Source: CAVYXK01 sp963772445 | GTDB taxonomy: Bacteria; Pseudomonadota; Alphaproteobacteria; Acetobacterales; Acetobacteraceae | Direction: 5' to 3' | Assembly: GCA_963772445.1 (NCBI GenBank) | Contig: CAVYXK010000009.1 | Location: 124,001 to 188,000 of the forward strand | DNA length: 64,000 nucleotides | Shown here: piece after piece, positions 8,125 through 16,430 of the stretch | Numbering within the stretch: the stretch's first letter is position 1 | Layout: each line of letters opens with the position of its first letter | Translations under genes and position numbers: made by a program | The notes under the pieces: generated by a model | What the model was told of the DNA's origin: nothing | Databases searched by the model: none | Seen by the model: the letters and a program-made list of their open reading frames with translations, nothing else

Positions 8125-9078
8125 CTACACCCGCGCCACCAGCGCCTCCTTCAGCCGGCGCAACTCTCCCACCGCAGCCTCGGCCTTCGGCCGCTCGATA
8201 TCGAAATCCACGCCGGTCACGCCGATCTCTTGCATCGCCCTCAGATCGGCCACGATCTCCGCATCGCTGCCAGAGAACAGTTTCCGCTCGCCGTCCGATG
8301 CGCGCGCCGGCAGGACGGCGCCGATCCGCTTCACCCGGTACACCACCTTCACCCCACCAGGATCCCGCCCGGCTTCGGCAACGAGCTTGCGCAGCCGCTC
8401 GATCCCCGCCTTCAAGCGCGGCAGCGAGTCCAGCGGGTGCTGCTGGTTGGTGCCGATCGGATACCACGCATCGCCCAACCGCGCTGCGCGCCGCAGTGCC
8501 GGAGGGCTCTCGCCGCCGACCCAGATCGGCGGGTGCGGCTTCTGCACCGGCTTCGGCTCCAGCAGCACGTTCGCGAATCGGGTATAGGTTCCCTCGAAGT
8601 GGGGCCGTTCCTGGGTCCATAGCGCCCGGAACGCCGCCAGGTACTCGTCGGTCACGGCGCCGCGCTCCTCGAAGGGCGGGGTCCCTAGAGCGTAGAATTC
8701 GGGCTTGAGCCAGCCGGCGCCCACCCCCACCACCAGACGGCCGCCCGACAGCACGTCGATCGTCGCCAGCATCTTCGCGGCCAGCACGGCCGGCCGGTGT
8801 GGCATAACCAGCACCGCCGTGGCCAGCCGGATGCGCTCGGTTCGGGCGGCGATCCAGGCCAGGCTGACAAGCTGTTCGTGGCGCACAGCCGGATCGCCGC
8901 CATAGAACTCGCCGCTCTCGGAATACGGATACCCCGGCGCCGTCGTGACCGGCAGCACGACATGGTCGGTCAGCGTCAGGTAGTCGTAGCCAAGCGCCTC
9001 CCCCTCCTGGGCCAGACGCGCCATGGTGGCCGGCGCCGACAGAGGGCCGCTGTTCGGCAGGTTGAACCCGATCTGCAC
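8125..9078 (-). CDS. LLM-class (luciferase-like) F420/FMN-dependent oxidoreductase
   Basis: 317-residue TIM-barrel oxidoreductase of the bacterial luciferase superfamily, probably using F420 or FMN in the cytosol; the substrate is unknown. Family hallmarks are the N-terminal strand VQIGFNLPNSG, DYLTLTDHVV, the RIRLATAVLVMPHRP segment, SGGRLVVGVGAGW near residue 110, and PPIWVGGESPPALRRAARLGD. The length matches the family. The start is taken as the GTG at 9078 because GGGAGGGG lies just upstream; earlier in-frame starts would add a non-conserved tail. It is divergent from the alanine dehydrogenase gene, separated by 184 bp. Confidence 0.88.
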   Translation of the reverse strand: MQIGFNLPNSGPLSAPATMARLAQEGEALGYDYLTLTDHVVLPVTTAPGYPYSESGEFYGGDPAVRHEQLVSLAWIAARTERIRLATAVLVMPHRPAVLAAKMLATIDVLSGGRLVVGVGAGWLKPEFYALGTPPFEERGAVTDEYLAAFRALWTQERPHFEGTYTRFANVLLEPKPVQKPHPPIWVGGESPPALRRAARLGDAWYPIGTNQQHPLDSLPRLKAGIERLRKLVAEAGRDPGGVKVVYRVKRIGAVLPARASDGERKLFSGSDAEIVADLRAMQEIGVTGVDFDIERPKAEAAVGELRRLKEALVARV

Positions 9079-9262
9079 CCTACCCCTCCCACGCATAGCT
9101 CGACTGCCGGCACTGTGCCCGCCCGCCCCCTCCCCCTCAACTCGTGCTGCGCTATGATCGGGTCGAGGTCGCCGTTGCGATCGCATTCTACGGCGCCATG
9201 AAGTCGGCCTTCGCCTTGCACGAGACCGGCGTGGCAGAGGCGAACCAGCCCAGGAGCTGCCC

Positions 9263-10381
9263 GTGAAGATCGGATTACCCAAAGAAATCAAGACGCACGA
9301 ATATCGCGTCGGACTGACACCGGCCGGCGTGCGCGAACTGGTCGGGCTGGGCCACAACGTGCTGGTCGAGCGCGGCGCGGCCGCCGGCATCGGCATCGCT
9401 GACGACGCGTATCGCAGCGCCGGCGGGGTGGTGGTCGATACCGCCGAGGAGGTGTTTGCCCAGGCCGACCTGGTCGTGAAGGTGAAGGAACCGCAACCGT
9501 CGGAGATCGCCCGCCTGCGGCCGGGCCAGGTGCTGTTCACCTACCTACATCTCGCGGCCGACCGGGCGCAGACCGAGGCGCTGCTGCGTTCCGGTGGAAC
9601 CTGCATCGCCTATGAGACCGTCACTGACCGGCACGGGGCGCTGCCGCTGCTTGCGCCAATGAGTGAGGTGGCTGGGCGCATGTCCGTGCAGGTGGGCGCG
9701 CACTGCCTGGAGAAGGAGCCGGGCGGGGCCGGCATCCTGCTGGGCGGCGTGCCCGGTGTGCCGCCCGCCAAAGTGGTCGTGCTGGGCGGTGGCGTATCCG
9801 GCACCAACGCCGCGCGCATGGCGGTCGGGCTGGAGGCGAGCGTCACCATCATCGACAAGTCGCTGCCGCGGCTGAAGGAGCTCGATCTACAATTCGGCCC
9901 GCGCGCCACGACGTTATTCGCCACCACCGAGGCAATCGAGGATGCGGTGCTGGCGGCCGACCTGGTGATCGGCGCCGTGCTGGTACCCGGCGCCGCGGCG
10001 CCGAAGCTCGTCACGCGCGCCATGGTGCGCGCCATGCGCCCCGGATCGGTGCTGGTCGATATCGCGATCGATCAGGGCGGCTGCTTCGAGACCAGCCGCC
10101 CGACCACGCATTCCGCCCCCACCTATGTCGAGGAAGGCGTGGTGCATTATTGCGTCACCAACATGCCAGGCGCGGTGCCGCGCACCTCTACCTTCGCGCT
10201 GAACAACGCCACCATGCCGTTCGTGCTGGCGCTGGCCAGCAAGGGGTGGCGCCGCGCGCTGGCGGAAGACCCGCATCTGCGCCAGGGCCTGAACATACAT
10301 GCCGGCAAGGTCACGCATGCCGCCGTGGCGCACGATCTTGGATTCACGCATACCGACGCCGACACATTGCTGACGGCATAA
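9263..10381 (+). CDS. ald: Alanine dehydrogenase
   Basis: Catalyses NAD-linked interconversion of L-alanine and pyruvate plus ammonia. The 372-residue protein is family-sized. Visible are the substrate-binding Lys in VKVKEPQ, the catalytic His in YLHLAAD, the nucleotide fold GGGVSGTNAARMA, and the catalytic Asp region VDIAIDQGGCFE. It uses a GTG start with CAGGAG 7 bases upstream. It is followed after 16 bases by an esterase and then NAD synthetase, all in the same direction, so co-transcription is likely; supply of NAD by the third gene fits but is inference. No Lrp-type regulator gene is adjacent. Confidence 0.96.
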   Translation: MKIGLPKEIKTHEYRVGLTPAGVRELVGLGHNVLVERGAAAGIGIADDAYRSAGGVVVDTAEEVFAQADLVVKVKEPQPSEIARLRPGQVLFTYLHLAADRAQTEALLRSGGTCIAYETVTDRHGALPLLAPMSEVAGRMSVQVGAHCLEKEPGGAGILLGGVPGVPPAKVVVLGGGVSGTNAARMAVGLEASVTIIDKSLPRLKELDLQFGPRATTLFATTEAIEDAVLAADLVIGAVLVPGAAAPKLVTRAMVRAMRPGSVLVDIAIDQGGCFETSRPTTHSAPTYVEEGVVHYCVTNMPGAVPRTSTFALNNATMPFVLALASKGWRRALAEDPHLRQGLNIHAGKVTHAAVAHDLGFTHTDADTLLTA

Positions 10382-10397
10382 CCGACAGGGGAGTGTC

Positions 10398-11294
10398 ATG
10401 GCCGATCCGGAAATCGTCGGTCTGCGGGCCAAGCTGGCGACGCGGGTCCGTGCTGCGGAACTCGACCAGCGGCGCCGCGACTTCGATACGCGCAGCCAGG
10501 AATATCAGGTCGCATCGGATGTAACGATCGAGCCGGTGACGGCGAACGGTGTGAGAGCCGAATGGACCGCCACGCCGGACGCCGCGCGCGACAGCGCGAT
10601 CCTGTTTCTGCACGGCGGTGGGTATGTGATCGGCTCGCTGGTCAGCCACCGTCACATGGTGAGCGAGATGGGACGGGCGGCGCGCTGCCGAACGCTGGCG
10701 CTGGATTATCGTCTGGCGCCGGAACATCCGTTTCCGGCTCCCGTCGAGGATACGCTGGCCGGCTATCGCTTCCTGCTGTCGCAAGGCCTGGCGCCTGACC
10801 GGATTGCGTTGGCGGGTGACAGCGCCGGCGGCGGTTTGGTCGTTGCCGCGCTGGTGGCGATCCGAAATGCCGGCCTGCCGCAACCCGTCTGCGGCTGGTG
10901 CATCTCGCCGTGGGTCGATATGGAGGCGATTGGCGACAGCATGATCGATAAAGCCGCTACCGATCCGGGCGTGCAGAAGGAGCTGCTGCTCGAACTGGCG
11001 GGGCTCTATCTTGGCGGAGCCGATCCGCGCTCGCCGCTGGCGGCACCGATCTACGCCGATCTGATTGGCATCGCGCCGCTGCTGATCCAGGTGGGCTCGG
11101 TGGAGACGCTGCTCGATGACTCCGTCCGGCTGGCGCGCGTCGCCGGGGCGGCTGACGTGTTTGTCGATCTGCAGATCTGGCCGGAGATGATTCATGTCTG
11201 GCATCTGTTCCATCCGGAACTGACCGCCGGGCGACGTGCGATCGGGGTCGGCGGCGACTTTGTCCGCGGCATGATGAACGGTCGACACAGGTGA
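10398..11294 (+). CDS. Alpha/beta hydrolase, hormone-sensitive lipase family
   Basis: 298-residue cytosolic esterase-type hydrolase. The oxyanion motif HGGGYVIG is near residue 75, the nucleophile elbow GDSAGGG near 143, the acid residue in the VGSVETLLDDS region and the catalytic His in MIHVWHLF near the end. Length and order match bacterial HSL (family IV) esterases. The natural substrate cannot be told. It overlaps the NAD synthetase start by 4 bases (GTGA), indicating coupling. Confidence 0.92.
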   Translation: MADPEIVGLRAKLATRVRAAELDQRRRDFDTRSQEYQVASDVTIEPVTANGVRAEWTATPDAARDSAILFLHGGGYVIGSLVSHRHMVSEMGRAARCRTLALDYRLAPEHPFPAPVEDTLAGYRFLLSQGLAPDRIALAGDSAGGGLVVAALVAIRNAGLPQPVCGWCISPWVDMEAIGDSMIDKAATDPGVQKELLLELAGLYLGGADPRSPLAAPIYADLIGIAPLLIQVGSVETLLDDSVRLARVAGAADVFVDLQIWPEMIHVWHLFHPELTAGRRAIGVGGDFVRGMMNGRHR

Positions 11295-13330
11295 CGTTTC
11301 GCTCGATCTATAGGCACGGCTTCTCCCGCGTCGCCGCCTGCACCATCCCGAGCGCTTTGGCGGATCCGGCGACGAATGCGCAGTCGGTTCTGCGTGTGGC
11401 GCGGGAATGCCACGAGCGCGCTGTTGCCGTAGCAGTGTTCCCGGAGCTGGCGCTGTCGGCTTATTCGATCGATGACCTGCGGCTGCAGGATGCGCTGCTC
11501 GATGCGGTCGAGCAGGCGGCGGCGGCGATCATCGAGGGGTCGCGCGAGCTGATGCCGTTGGTGATCGTCGGCGCCCCGGTGCGGCACCACGACCGGGTTT
11601 ACAACGCGGCGCTGGCGATCCATCGGGGGCAACTGCTCGGGGTGGTGCCGAAGGCCTACCTGCCGAACTATCGGGAATTCTACGAGCCCCGGCAGTTCGC
11701 TGCCGGTGCCGGCTGGCGCGGTGCCACGATCACCATTGCCGGCCGCGCGGCGCCGTTCGGGCTGGACCTGCTGTTCTCCGCCGAGGATGTCCCCGGGCTG
11801 ACGGTTCATGTTGAAATCTGCGAGGATTTTTGGATCCCGGTACCGCCGAGCTCGCTGGCTGCATTGGCGGGCGCAACGGTGCTGGTGAACCTGTCCGGCA
11901 GCCCGATCACCGTCGGCAAGGCGGACACGCGGCGACTGTTGTGTCAGTCGCAATCGGTGCGCTGCCTGGCAGCGTATCTCTACGCCGCGGCCGGCGAGGG
12001 TGAGTCCACCACCGACGTGTCCTGGGACGGACAAGCGACGGTGTTCGAGAATGGCACTAAGCTTGCCGAGACCGACCGGTTCCCGACCGGCGACCGGCTC
12101 GCGGTGGCGGATGTCGATCTCGACCTGCTGCGCCAGGAGCGCATGCGGATGGCGACGTTCGATGATAATCGGCGCGCGCTTGCGCTTGGCGACTATCGGC
12201 GGGTCGGGTTCCGCGTCGATCCACCGGACGGCGATGTCGGGTTCGAGCGCACGGTGGAGCGGTTTCCCTTCGTGCCGGCCGATCCGACCCGGCTCGAGCA
12301 GGATTGTTATGAAGCTTACAATATCCAGGTCTCCGGCCTGATGCAGCGGCTCTCTGCCGCGCACATTAAGCGGGCTGTGATCGGGGTGTCGGGCGGGCTG
12401 GATTCGACGCAGGCGCTGATCGTCACCGCGCAGGCTTTCGACCGGCTGAAGCGCCCGCGCACCGACATCCTTGCCTTCACCATGCCGGGTTTCGCGACCG
12501 GCGACGAAACCAAGGCGAACGCGCATCGGCTGATGAAAGCGCTGGGGGTGACGCATCGCGAGCTGGACATCAAGCCGGCGGCGATGCGCATGTTGGAGGA
12601 CATCGGCCACCCCTTCGCGCGTGGCGAGCCAGTGTATGATCTCACCTTCGAGAACGTGCAGGCTGGGCTTCGCACCGATTACCTGTTCCGGCTGGCTAAC
12701 CGGCACGAAGGAATCGTGATCGGCACCGGTGATCTGTCGGAATTGGCGCTGGGGTGGTGCACCTACGGCGTCGGCGACCATATGTCGCACTACAACGTCA
12801 ATGCCGGCATCCCGAAGACGCTGATCCAGCACCTGATCCGTTGGGTGATCAGCTCGGGGCAGTTCGGTCCCGAGGTGCTGGCGACGTTGGAAGCGATCCT
12901 GGCGACCGAGATCTCGCCGGAGCTGATACCGGCGGGTGCGGGGGAGAAACCACAGAGCACGGAGGCCAAGGTCGGGCCGTACGCACTGCAGGATTTCAAT
13001 CTGTTCTACACGCTGCGTTTCGGATTTCGCCCTTCGAAGATCGCCTTCCTGGCCTTGCAAGCCTGGGAGGATGCGACGCGTGGGTACTGGCCGCCCGGCT
13101 TTCCGGAGTCTCGCCGGCAGGAGTACTCACTGGCTGAGATCAGGCGTTGGCTGCGCGAGTTCTTGCATCGATTCTTCGCCACCAGCCAGTTCAAGCGCTC
13201 GGCTTTGCCGAATGGGCCGAAGGTGACTGCTGGTGGCTCGCTGTCGCCCCGCGGCGACTGGCGTGCGCCGTCGGACGGCAATGCCGCGGCATGGCTGGCG
13301 GAGCTCGAGGCCAACGTGCCGGAGGAATGA
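11291..13330 (+). CDS. nadE: Glutamine-dependent NAD+ synthetase
   Basis: Last step of NAD biosynthesis: amidation of nicotinic acid adenine dinucleotide using ammonia from glutamine. The N-terminal 300 residues are a nitrilase-type glutaminase with the Glu-Lys-Cys triad in VFPELALSAYS, VPKAYLPNY and HVEICEDFW. The C-terminal synthetase has the ATP-binding loop GVSGGLDST near residue 370 and GTGDLSELALGW further on. At 679 residues it is the long form of the enzyme. The GTG start overlaps the esterase stop. All hallmark residues appear intact. Confidence 0.96.
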   Translation: MTFRSIYRHGFSRVAACTIPSALADPATNAQSVLRVARECHERAVAVAVFPELALSAYSIDDLRLQDALLDAVEQAAAAIIEGSRELMPLVIVGAPVRHHDRVYNAALAIHRGQLLGVVPKAYLPNYREFYEPRQFAAGAGWRGATITIAGRAAPFGLDLLFSAEDVPGLTVHVEICEDFWIPVPPSSLAALAGATVLVNLSGSPITVGKADTRRLLCQSQSVRCLAAYLYAAAGEGESTTDVSWDGQATVFENGTKLAETDRFPTGDRLAVADVDLDLLRQERMRMATFDDNRRALALGDYRRVGFRVDPPDGDVGFERTVERFPFVPADPTRLEQDCYEAYNIQVSGLMQRLSAAHIKRAVIGVSGGLDSTQALIVTAQAFDRLKRPRTDILAFTMPGFATGDETKANAHRLMKALGVTHRELDIKPAAMRMLEDIGHPFARGEPVYDLTFENVQAGLRTDYLFRLANRHEGIVIGTGDLSELALGWCTYGVGDHMSHYNVNAGIPKTLIQHLIRWVISSGQFGPEVLATLEAILATEISPELIPAGAGEKPQSTEAKVGPYALQDFNLFYTLRFGFRPSKIAFLALQAWEDATRGYWPPGFPESRRQEYSLAEIRRWLREFLHRFFATSQFKRSALPNGPKVTAGGSLSPRGDWRAPSDGNAAAWLAELEANVPEE

Positions 13331-13776
13331 GCACGGTGCGTGGAGTCGCCTCAGCTTTGCGGAGCGCGCGAACGGGAGAGATGTATGTGGGCTAGGCTTT
13401 CTGGTTATCATGAATGCGGGTCTATTCTCATTGCCGTCTCATTTCGCTGTGCGCGAGACGAGTGTATCGCAGGGTGAGAGTGGCGCGTGAATCGGCGGAC
13501 GATTGCCGGCTGGCGAAGAGAAAGAGTTCGCACGGAGCGCCACGGAGGTCGCCATGTTGCGGGGCGGTGCTCATCATTGTCTCATTTCACTGTATGCGGG
13601 ACGTCGGATCATCTGACGAGACAATTTCAGGGGAAATCATCGATACACGTTGACGGACACAGATGGTGCGTGGCTGGGGCGGATTCTGCACGCCGCTGTT
13701 CACTCGCCCGCTGCGCTAATGCGCGGCGATCCCGAACCTCTGCCCGCGAGGTCGTCGCGGTTCGTGGCATGGTGGC
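13331..13776. other. Non-coding stretch with short repeats
   Basis: No reading frame here has protein-like character. It holds two copies of a 26-bp motif at 13435-13460 and 13578-13603 (GTCTCATTTC, CTGT, then GCG and GACG), each with short inverted arms. It also holds two tandem versions of a 45-bp GC-rich unit around 13735-13850. It looks like debris of insertion elements or REP sequences. Confidence 0.6.
13435..13603. repeat. Two 26-bp copies of an inverted-arm motif
   Basis: CGTCTCATTTCGCTGTGCGC at 13435 and TGTCTCATTTCACTGTATGC at 13578 continue with GAGACG and GGGACG. Each copy has complementary ends. A further GAGACAATTTC at about 13617 is inverted relative to them. They could be remnants of IS ends. 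Confidence 0.55.
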
Positions 13777-13848
13777 TCACTGGCGCGGCCCCCTCTCCCC
13801 TGCTGCGAGGTTGTCGCGCTTCGTGGAATGGCGCGTCGCTGGCACAGC

Positions 13849-13881
13849 CCCCTCCCCTTGCGGGGCCCGCAAGGGGAGGGG
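13849..13881. terminator. Perfect 16-bp palindrome next to the truncated beta-lactamase gene
   Basis: CCCCTCCCCTTGCGGG pairs fully with CCCGCAAGGGGAGGGG across one base. It lies where the beta-lactamase-like frame loses similarity to its family, so it may mark the inserted or deleted DNA that truncated the gene. It could act as a terminator, but there is no T-run. Confidence 0.6.
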
Positions 13882-13884
13882 ATT

Positions 13885-14496
13885 GTTGTCAGTGCGCCCG
13901 ATCAGGACGCCCAGGACATCCGAGCCGCTGTTGTACGTCCATTTCTCGCCCGGCTGATGCATCAGGGGGAGTGTGCCAAGCCGACGCATCCATTCGTCCG
14001 GTGCAGGCGGAATCGATGGGCGCGGCGGTCCCTGGCCCAGGCGCTGCTCGCTCATGGCCGTCTGGATCGGATAGGTGTCCGGCGGCGCCATCACCATGCC
14101 GAGCCCCAAACGGAAGGTCAGCAGGTCGCGCAGCGTGATCGGGCGGTTCGCCGGTACCGTGTCGTCGAGTGGGCCATCGAGCCGCTTCAGCACTTGGCGG
14201 GCCACGAGCTCGGGCAGTAGCGGGTCTACGGGATCATCGAGGCGTAGCTTGCATTCCTCGACCAGGATCATCGCCGCCGCGGCGGTGGTCGGCTTGGTCA
14301 TCGAGGAGATGCGGAAGATTGTATCGCGCTGAATAGCACCGACACCGATCGCTTTGTTGCCGATCGCATCGACATGCAGCTCACCGCGCCGGCTGATGGC
14401 GGCGACGAGACCGGGCACTTCGCCGCGCTCGACATATCCTGCCATCACGTCGTGCATGCGGGCGAGCCGCGGCTTGGATAGTCCGCCAGCGCTCAT
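13885..14496 (-). pseudogene. Truncated class C beta-lactamase-like serine hydrolase
   Basis: The intact part (about 200 residues from the ATG at 14496) has the nucleophile motif SSMTKPTT (S-x-x-K) and the tyrosine motif TYNSGSD (Y-x-N type). Such proteins are normally near 400 residues. Here homology stops after DVLGVLIG and the frame runs into the palindromic repeat, losing the C-terminal half including the third active-site motif. It is therefore almost surely inactive as a beta-lactamase/esterase. It lies just downstream of the BNR-repeat gene on the same strand. Confidence 0.75.
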
Positions 14497-14524
14497 CGTC
14501 TGCTTGCCCCGTCTTGTCGGTGAT

Positions 14525-15613
14525 TTACGTCGTCGCGAAACGCACGACTGCGATAGGCGGAAGGCGCGCGTCGGGCATGGTCCAGGAATCGCCACCGTTC
14601 TCGGAGATCCACAGGCCGCCGCTGGTCGAGCCGAAAGCGAGACGCTCGCCGGTGGCGTCGGTGGCAAGCGCGTGACGCCAGACGAGGTCGTAGGCGTGTC
14701 GCTGCGGCAGGCCGTTGGTCAGCACCTCGAAGCTTTGTCCGCCATCGCGCGTGCGGGCGACCACGACATTGCCATCGACGGGGATGCGCCGCTCGTCCTT
14801 GACCGCTGGTACGAACCAGGCGGTGTCCGGATCGAGGGGGTGGACGACGACGGCGAAGCCGAATTTCGAGGGGCGGATCGCCGTTATTTCGTGCCAGGTG
14901 GCGCCGGCATCTTCGGAACGGAACACGCCGTTGTGGTGCTGGCACCACATGATTTCGGGATGCGCGGCGCAGTGCGCCAGCATGTGCACGTCCTGCACGA
15001 TCGGATCCCCGCGGCGCTCTGGCGGCATGTATTCGGCGTACATGCCCTGGTTGATGATGTCCCAGGTTTCGCCAGCGTCGGTGCTTGCCCAAACGCCGGC
15101 GGTCGATATGCCTAGGCGAATGTCGGAGGGGTCGCGGGGGTTGATCAGTACGGCGCTGATCCCCGGCTGCTCGCCGCCAGCAACGCCGAGCCACTGGCGG
15201 CGAGCGGGCATCAGCCACAGCTTCTCGTTTAGCGACCAGGATGCGCCGTCGTCGTCGGAGCGAAAGAGTCCGCCGGGCATCGTGCCGGCCCAGATGCGGC
15301 CAGGAACGCCGCCGGGCTCGAGTGCCCAGATCCTGCCAAGCGACCAGGGATGGGGATCGTCTTCTGCGTCCTGCGGCTTCGGTGGGAAGGCGGGAGTTGA
15401 TAGTTCGTGCCACTCGCCGTTGCGGTCGCGGTGCCAGAGCTTGGCACCGAAGTGGCCGAGATCGAGCGCGGCGTGAACCGCGCCGTCGCTGCGTGCCAGT
15501 ACGGCGGAGACGGGATCGCCGAGGAAATGCGCATCGACGACGTCCCAATCGCCGTTGCGACGCGCCAACTCGAACAGGCCCTTGCGGGTACCGACGTGCA
15601 GCCGATCAGACAT
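14525..15613 (-). CDS. WD40/YVTN/BNR-repeat (sialidase-like fold) protein
   Basis: 362 residues forming a beta-propeller. Asp-box/BNR repeats are visible as SDDDGASWS, STDAGETWD, SEDAGATWHE, TRDGGQSFE and SENGGDSWT, spaced through the chain. There is no signal peptide, so it is cytosolic. Proteins of this family are regularly encoded next to a MoaD/ThiS-like protein, as here, but the biochemical role is not established; despite the fold there is no reason to call it a sialidase. The start at 15613 (MSDRLHVGTRKG) is chosen because the first five residues of the longer frame are not conserved. Spacing to the MoaD-like gene is 11 bases. Confidence 0.88.
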   Translation of the reverse strand: MSDRLHVGTRKGLFELARRNGDWDVVDAHFLGDPVSAVLARSDGAVHAALDLGHFGAKLWHRDRNGEWHELSTPAFPPKPQDAEDDPHPWSLGRIWALEPGGVPGRIWAGTMPGGLFRSDDDGASWSLNEKLWLMPARRQWLGVAGGEQPGISAVLINPRDPSDIRLGISTAGVWASTDAGETWDIINQGMYAEYMPPERRGDPIVQDVHMLAHCAAHPEIMWCQHHNGVFRSEDAGATWHEITAIRPSKFGFAVVVHPLDPDTAWFVPAVKDERRIPVDGNVVVARTRDGGQSFEVLTNGLPQRHAYDLVWRHALATDATGERLAFGSTSGGLWISENGGDSWTMPDARLPPIAVVRFATT

Positions 15614-15624
15614 GCGTTTCTCCT

Positions 15625-15894
15625 TCAACCACCGGACAGTGCCTGGAAGATGTAGATCTCGTCGCGTGGGCCGACGGGGTCGCTCAGGGACCGGCGATCG
15701 CTGACGGGTCGGCCGTTGACATAGGCGGCCACGTGACGACGCAACGTGCCCTGATCGTCGAGCACGTAGCCGCGCAGCGCCGGCTGCTGGGCGAACACGG
15801 CGGCCAGTGCCTCGGCCACCGTGGCGGCTTCCACCTGTGCGGAGGATGCCGGCAGGAAGCGCTGCAGCGCGGCGGTGAAGCAGACGGTCGCCAT
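15625..15894 (-). CDS. MoaD/ThiS-family ubiquitin-like protein
   Basis: 89 residues with the beta-grasp pattern and a C-terminal Gly-Gly (QALSGG), the end that is adenylated and thiocarboxylated in sulfur carriers. Mid-chain RRHVAAYVNGRPV is typical of MoaD. It is the first gene of a two-gene operon with the BNR-repeat protein. This suggests a sulfur-transfer or protein-modification pair rather than housekeeping molybdopterin synthesis, because no moaE lies nearby. The start is the ATG at 15894; an upstream in-frame ATG would overlap the regulatory palindrome. Confidence 0.85.
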   Translation of the reverse strand: MATVCFTAALQRFLPASSAQVEAATVAEALAAVFAQQPALRGYVLDDQGTLRRHVAAYVNGRPVSDRRSLSDPVGPRDEIYIFQALSGG

Positions 15895-15919
15895 GACGTT
15901 TTGCCTCTTGTGCTTTTGG

Positions 15920-15931
15920 GTTGATATCAAC
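15920..15931. promoter_or_regulatory. Palindromic operator between the moaD-like and marR genes
   Basis: GTTGATATCAAC is a perfect 12-bp palindrome in the 49-bp gap between two divergent genes, one of which encodes a MarR regulator. MarR proteins typically bind such dyads and control both directions, so this is a good candidate site. The evidence is position and symmetry only. Confidence 0.6.
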
Positions 15932-15943
15932 ATACTGAGCGGG

Positions 15944-16390
15944 ATGTCAAATCGAAATGCGGTTCCGTTCGAGGTGACGCTGGCGGTCCGCGATGCCTGT
16001 CTGTGCCTTCATTTGCAGCGGGCGGCACGCGCGGTGGCGCGGCGGTTTGACGAGGTACTGCGGCCGGTGGGTGTGACCAGCGGGCAATTCTCGCTGCTGA
16101 TGTCGCTCAATCGCCCCGAGCCGCCGCGGATCGGCGATGTCGCGAGCTTGTTGGCGATGGATCGCACGACGCTGACCGCAAATCTCAAACCGCTGGAGCG
16201 GCGCGGTCTGGTGAAGGTTGTCGTTGATGCTGAGGACAGGCGGAGCCGGCGCTTGCGGCTGACTCCGGCGGGTCGAGCTGTACTTGTTGCGGCGGTGCCG
16301 GTTTGGAAGCGGACTCATGCGGAGATGGAAGGGCTTCTTGGCGGGTCAGATCCGGATCGACTGCGTGCGGATCTGTGGGCGCTTTCCTGA
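15944..16390 (+). CDS. MarR-family transcriptional regulator
   Basis: 148 residues with a winged helix: DVASLLAMDRTTLTANLKPLERRGLVK covers the recognition helix (first 20: DVASLLAMDRTTLTANLKPL) and DAEDRRSRRLRLTPAG the wing. It is divergent from the MoaD-like/BNR operon across a short gap holding a perfect palindrome, so it probably represses that operon and itself. The ligand is unknown. The start at 15944 is chosen because the longer frame runs through the neighbouring gene. Confidence 0.9.
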   Translation: MSNRNAVPFEVTLAVRDACLCLHLQRAARAVARRFDEVLRPVGVTSGQFSLLMSLNRPEPPRIGDVASLLAMDRTTLTANLKPLERRGLVKVVVDAEDRRSRRLRLTPAGRAVLVAAVPVWKRTHAEMEGLLGGSDPDRLRADLWALS

Positions 16391-16391
16391 G

Positions 16392-16430
16392 GCGGCTTCC
16401 TCGGCGTCCTCTGCGCCTTCGCGGTTACAC
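16392..16430. repeat. Copy of a CCTCGG/CTCTG/GCGGTT repeat motif
   Basis: CCTCGGCGTCCTCTGCGCCT followed by TCGCGGTT matches in pattern the arm CCTCGGTGTCTCTGTGGTT of the hairpin within the IS630 elements. It lies between convergent genes. Confidence 0.4.

Noticed and set aside
7307..8620. A 437-residue minus-strand frame
   Set aside because: Its first part is a shadow of the luciferase-like gene and its last part runs through coding DNA of the small coiled-coil gene; only a short middle piece resembles a ketosynthase.
10344..11288. A 314-residue minus-strand frame over the esterase gene
   Set aside because: Antisense shadow; the plus-strand hydrolase has intact catalytic motifs.
11192..13060. 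A 622-residue open frame on the minus strand
   Set aside because: It is the antisense shadow of nadE: Arg/His/Gln-rich with no family features, while the plus-strand NAD synthetase is complete.
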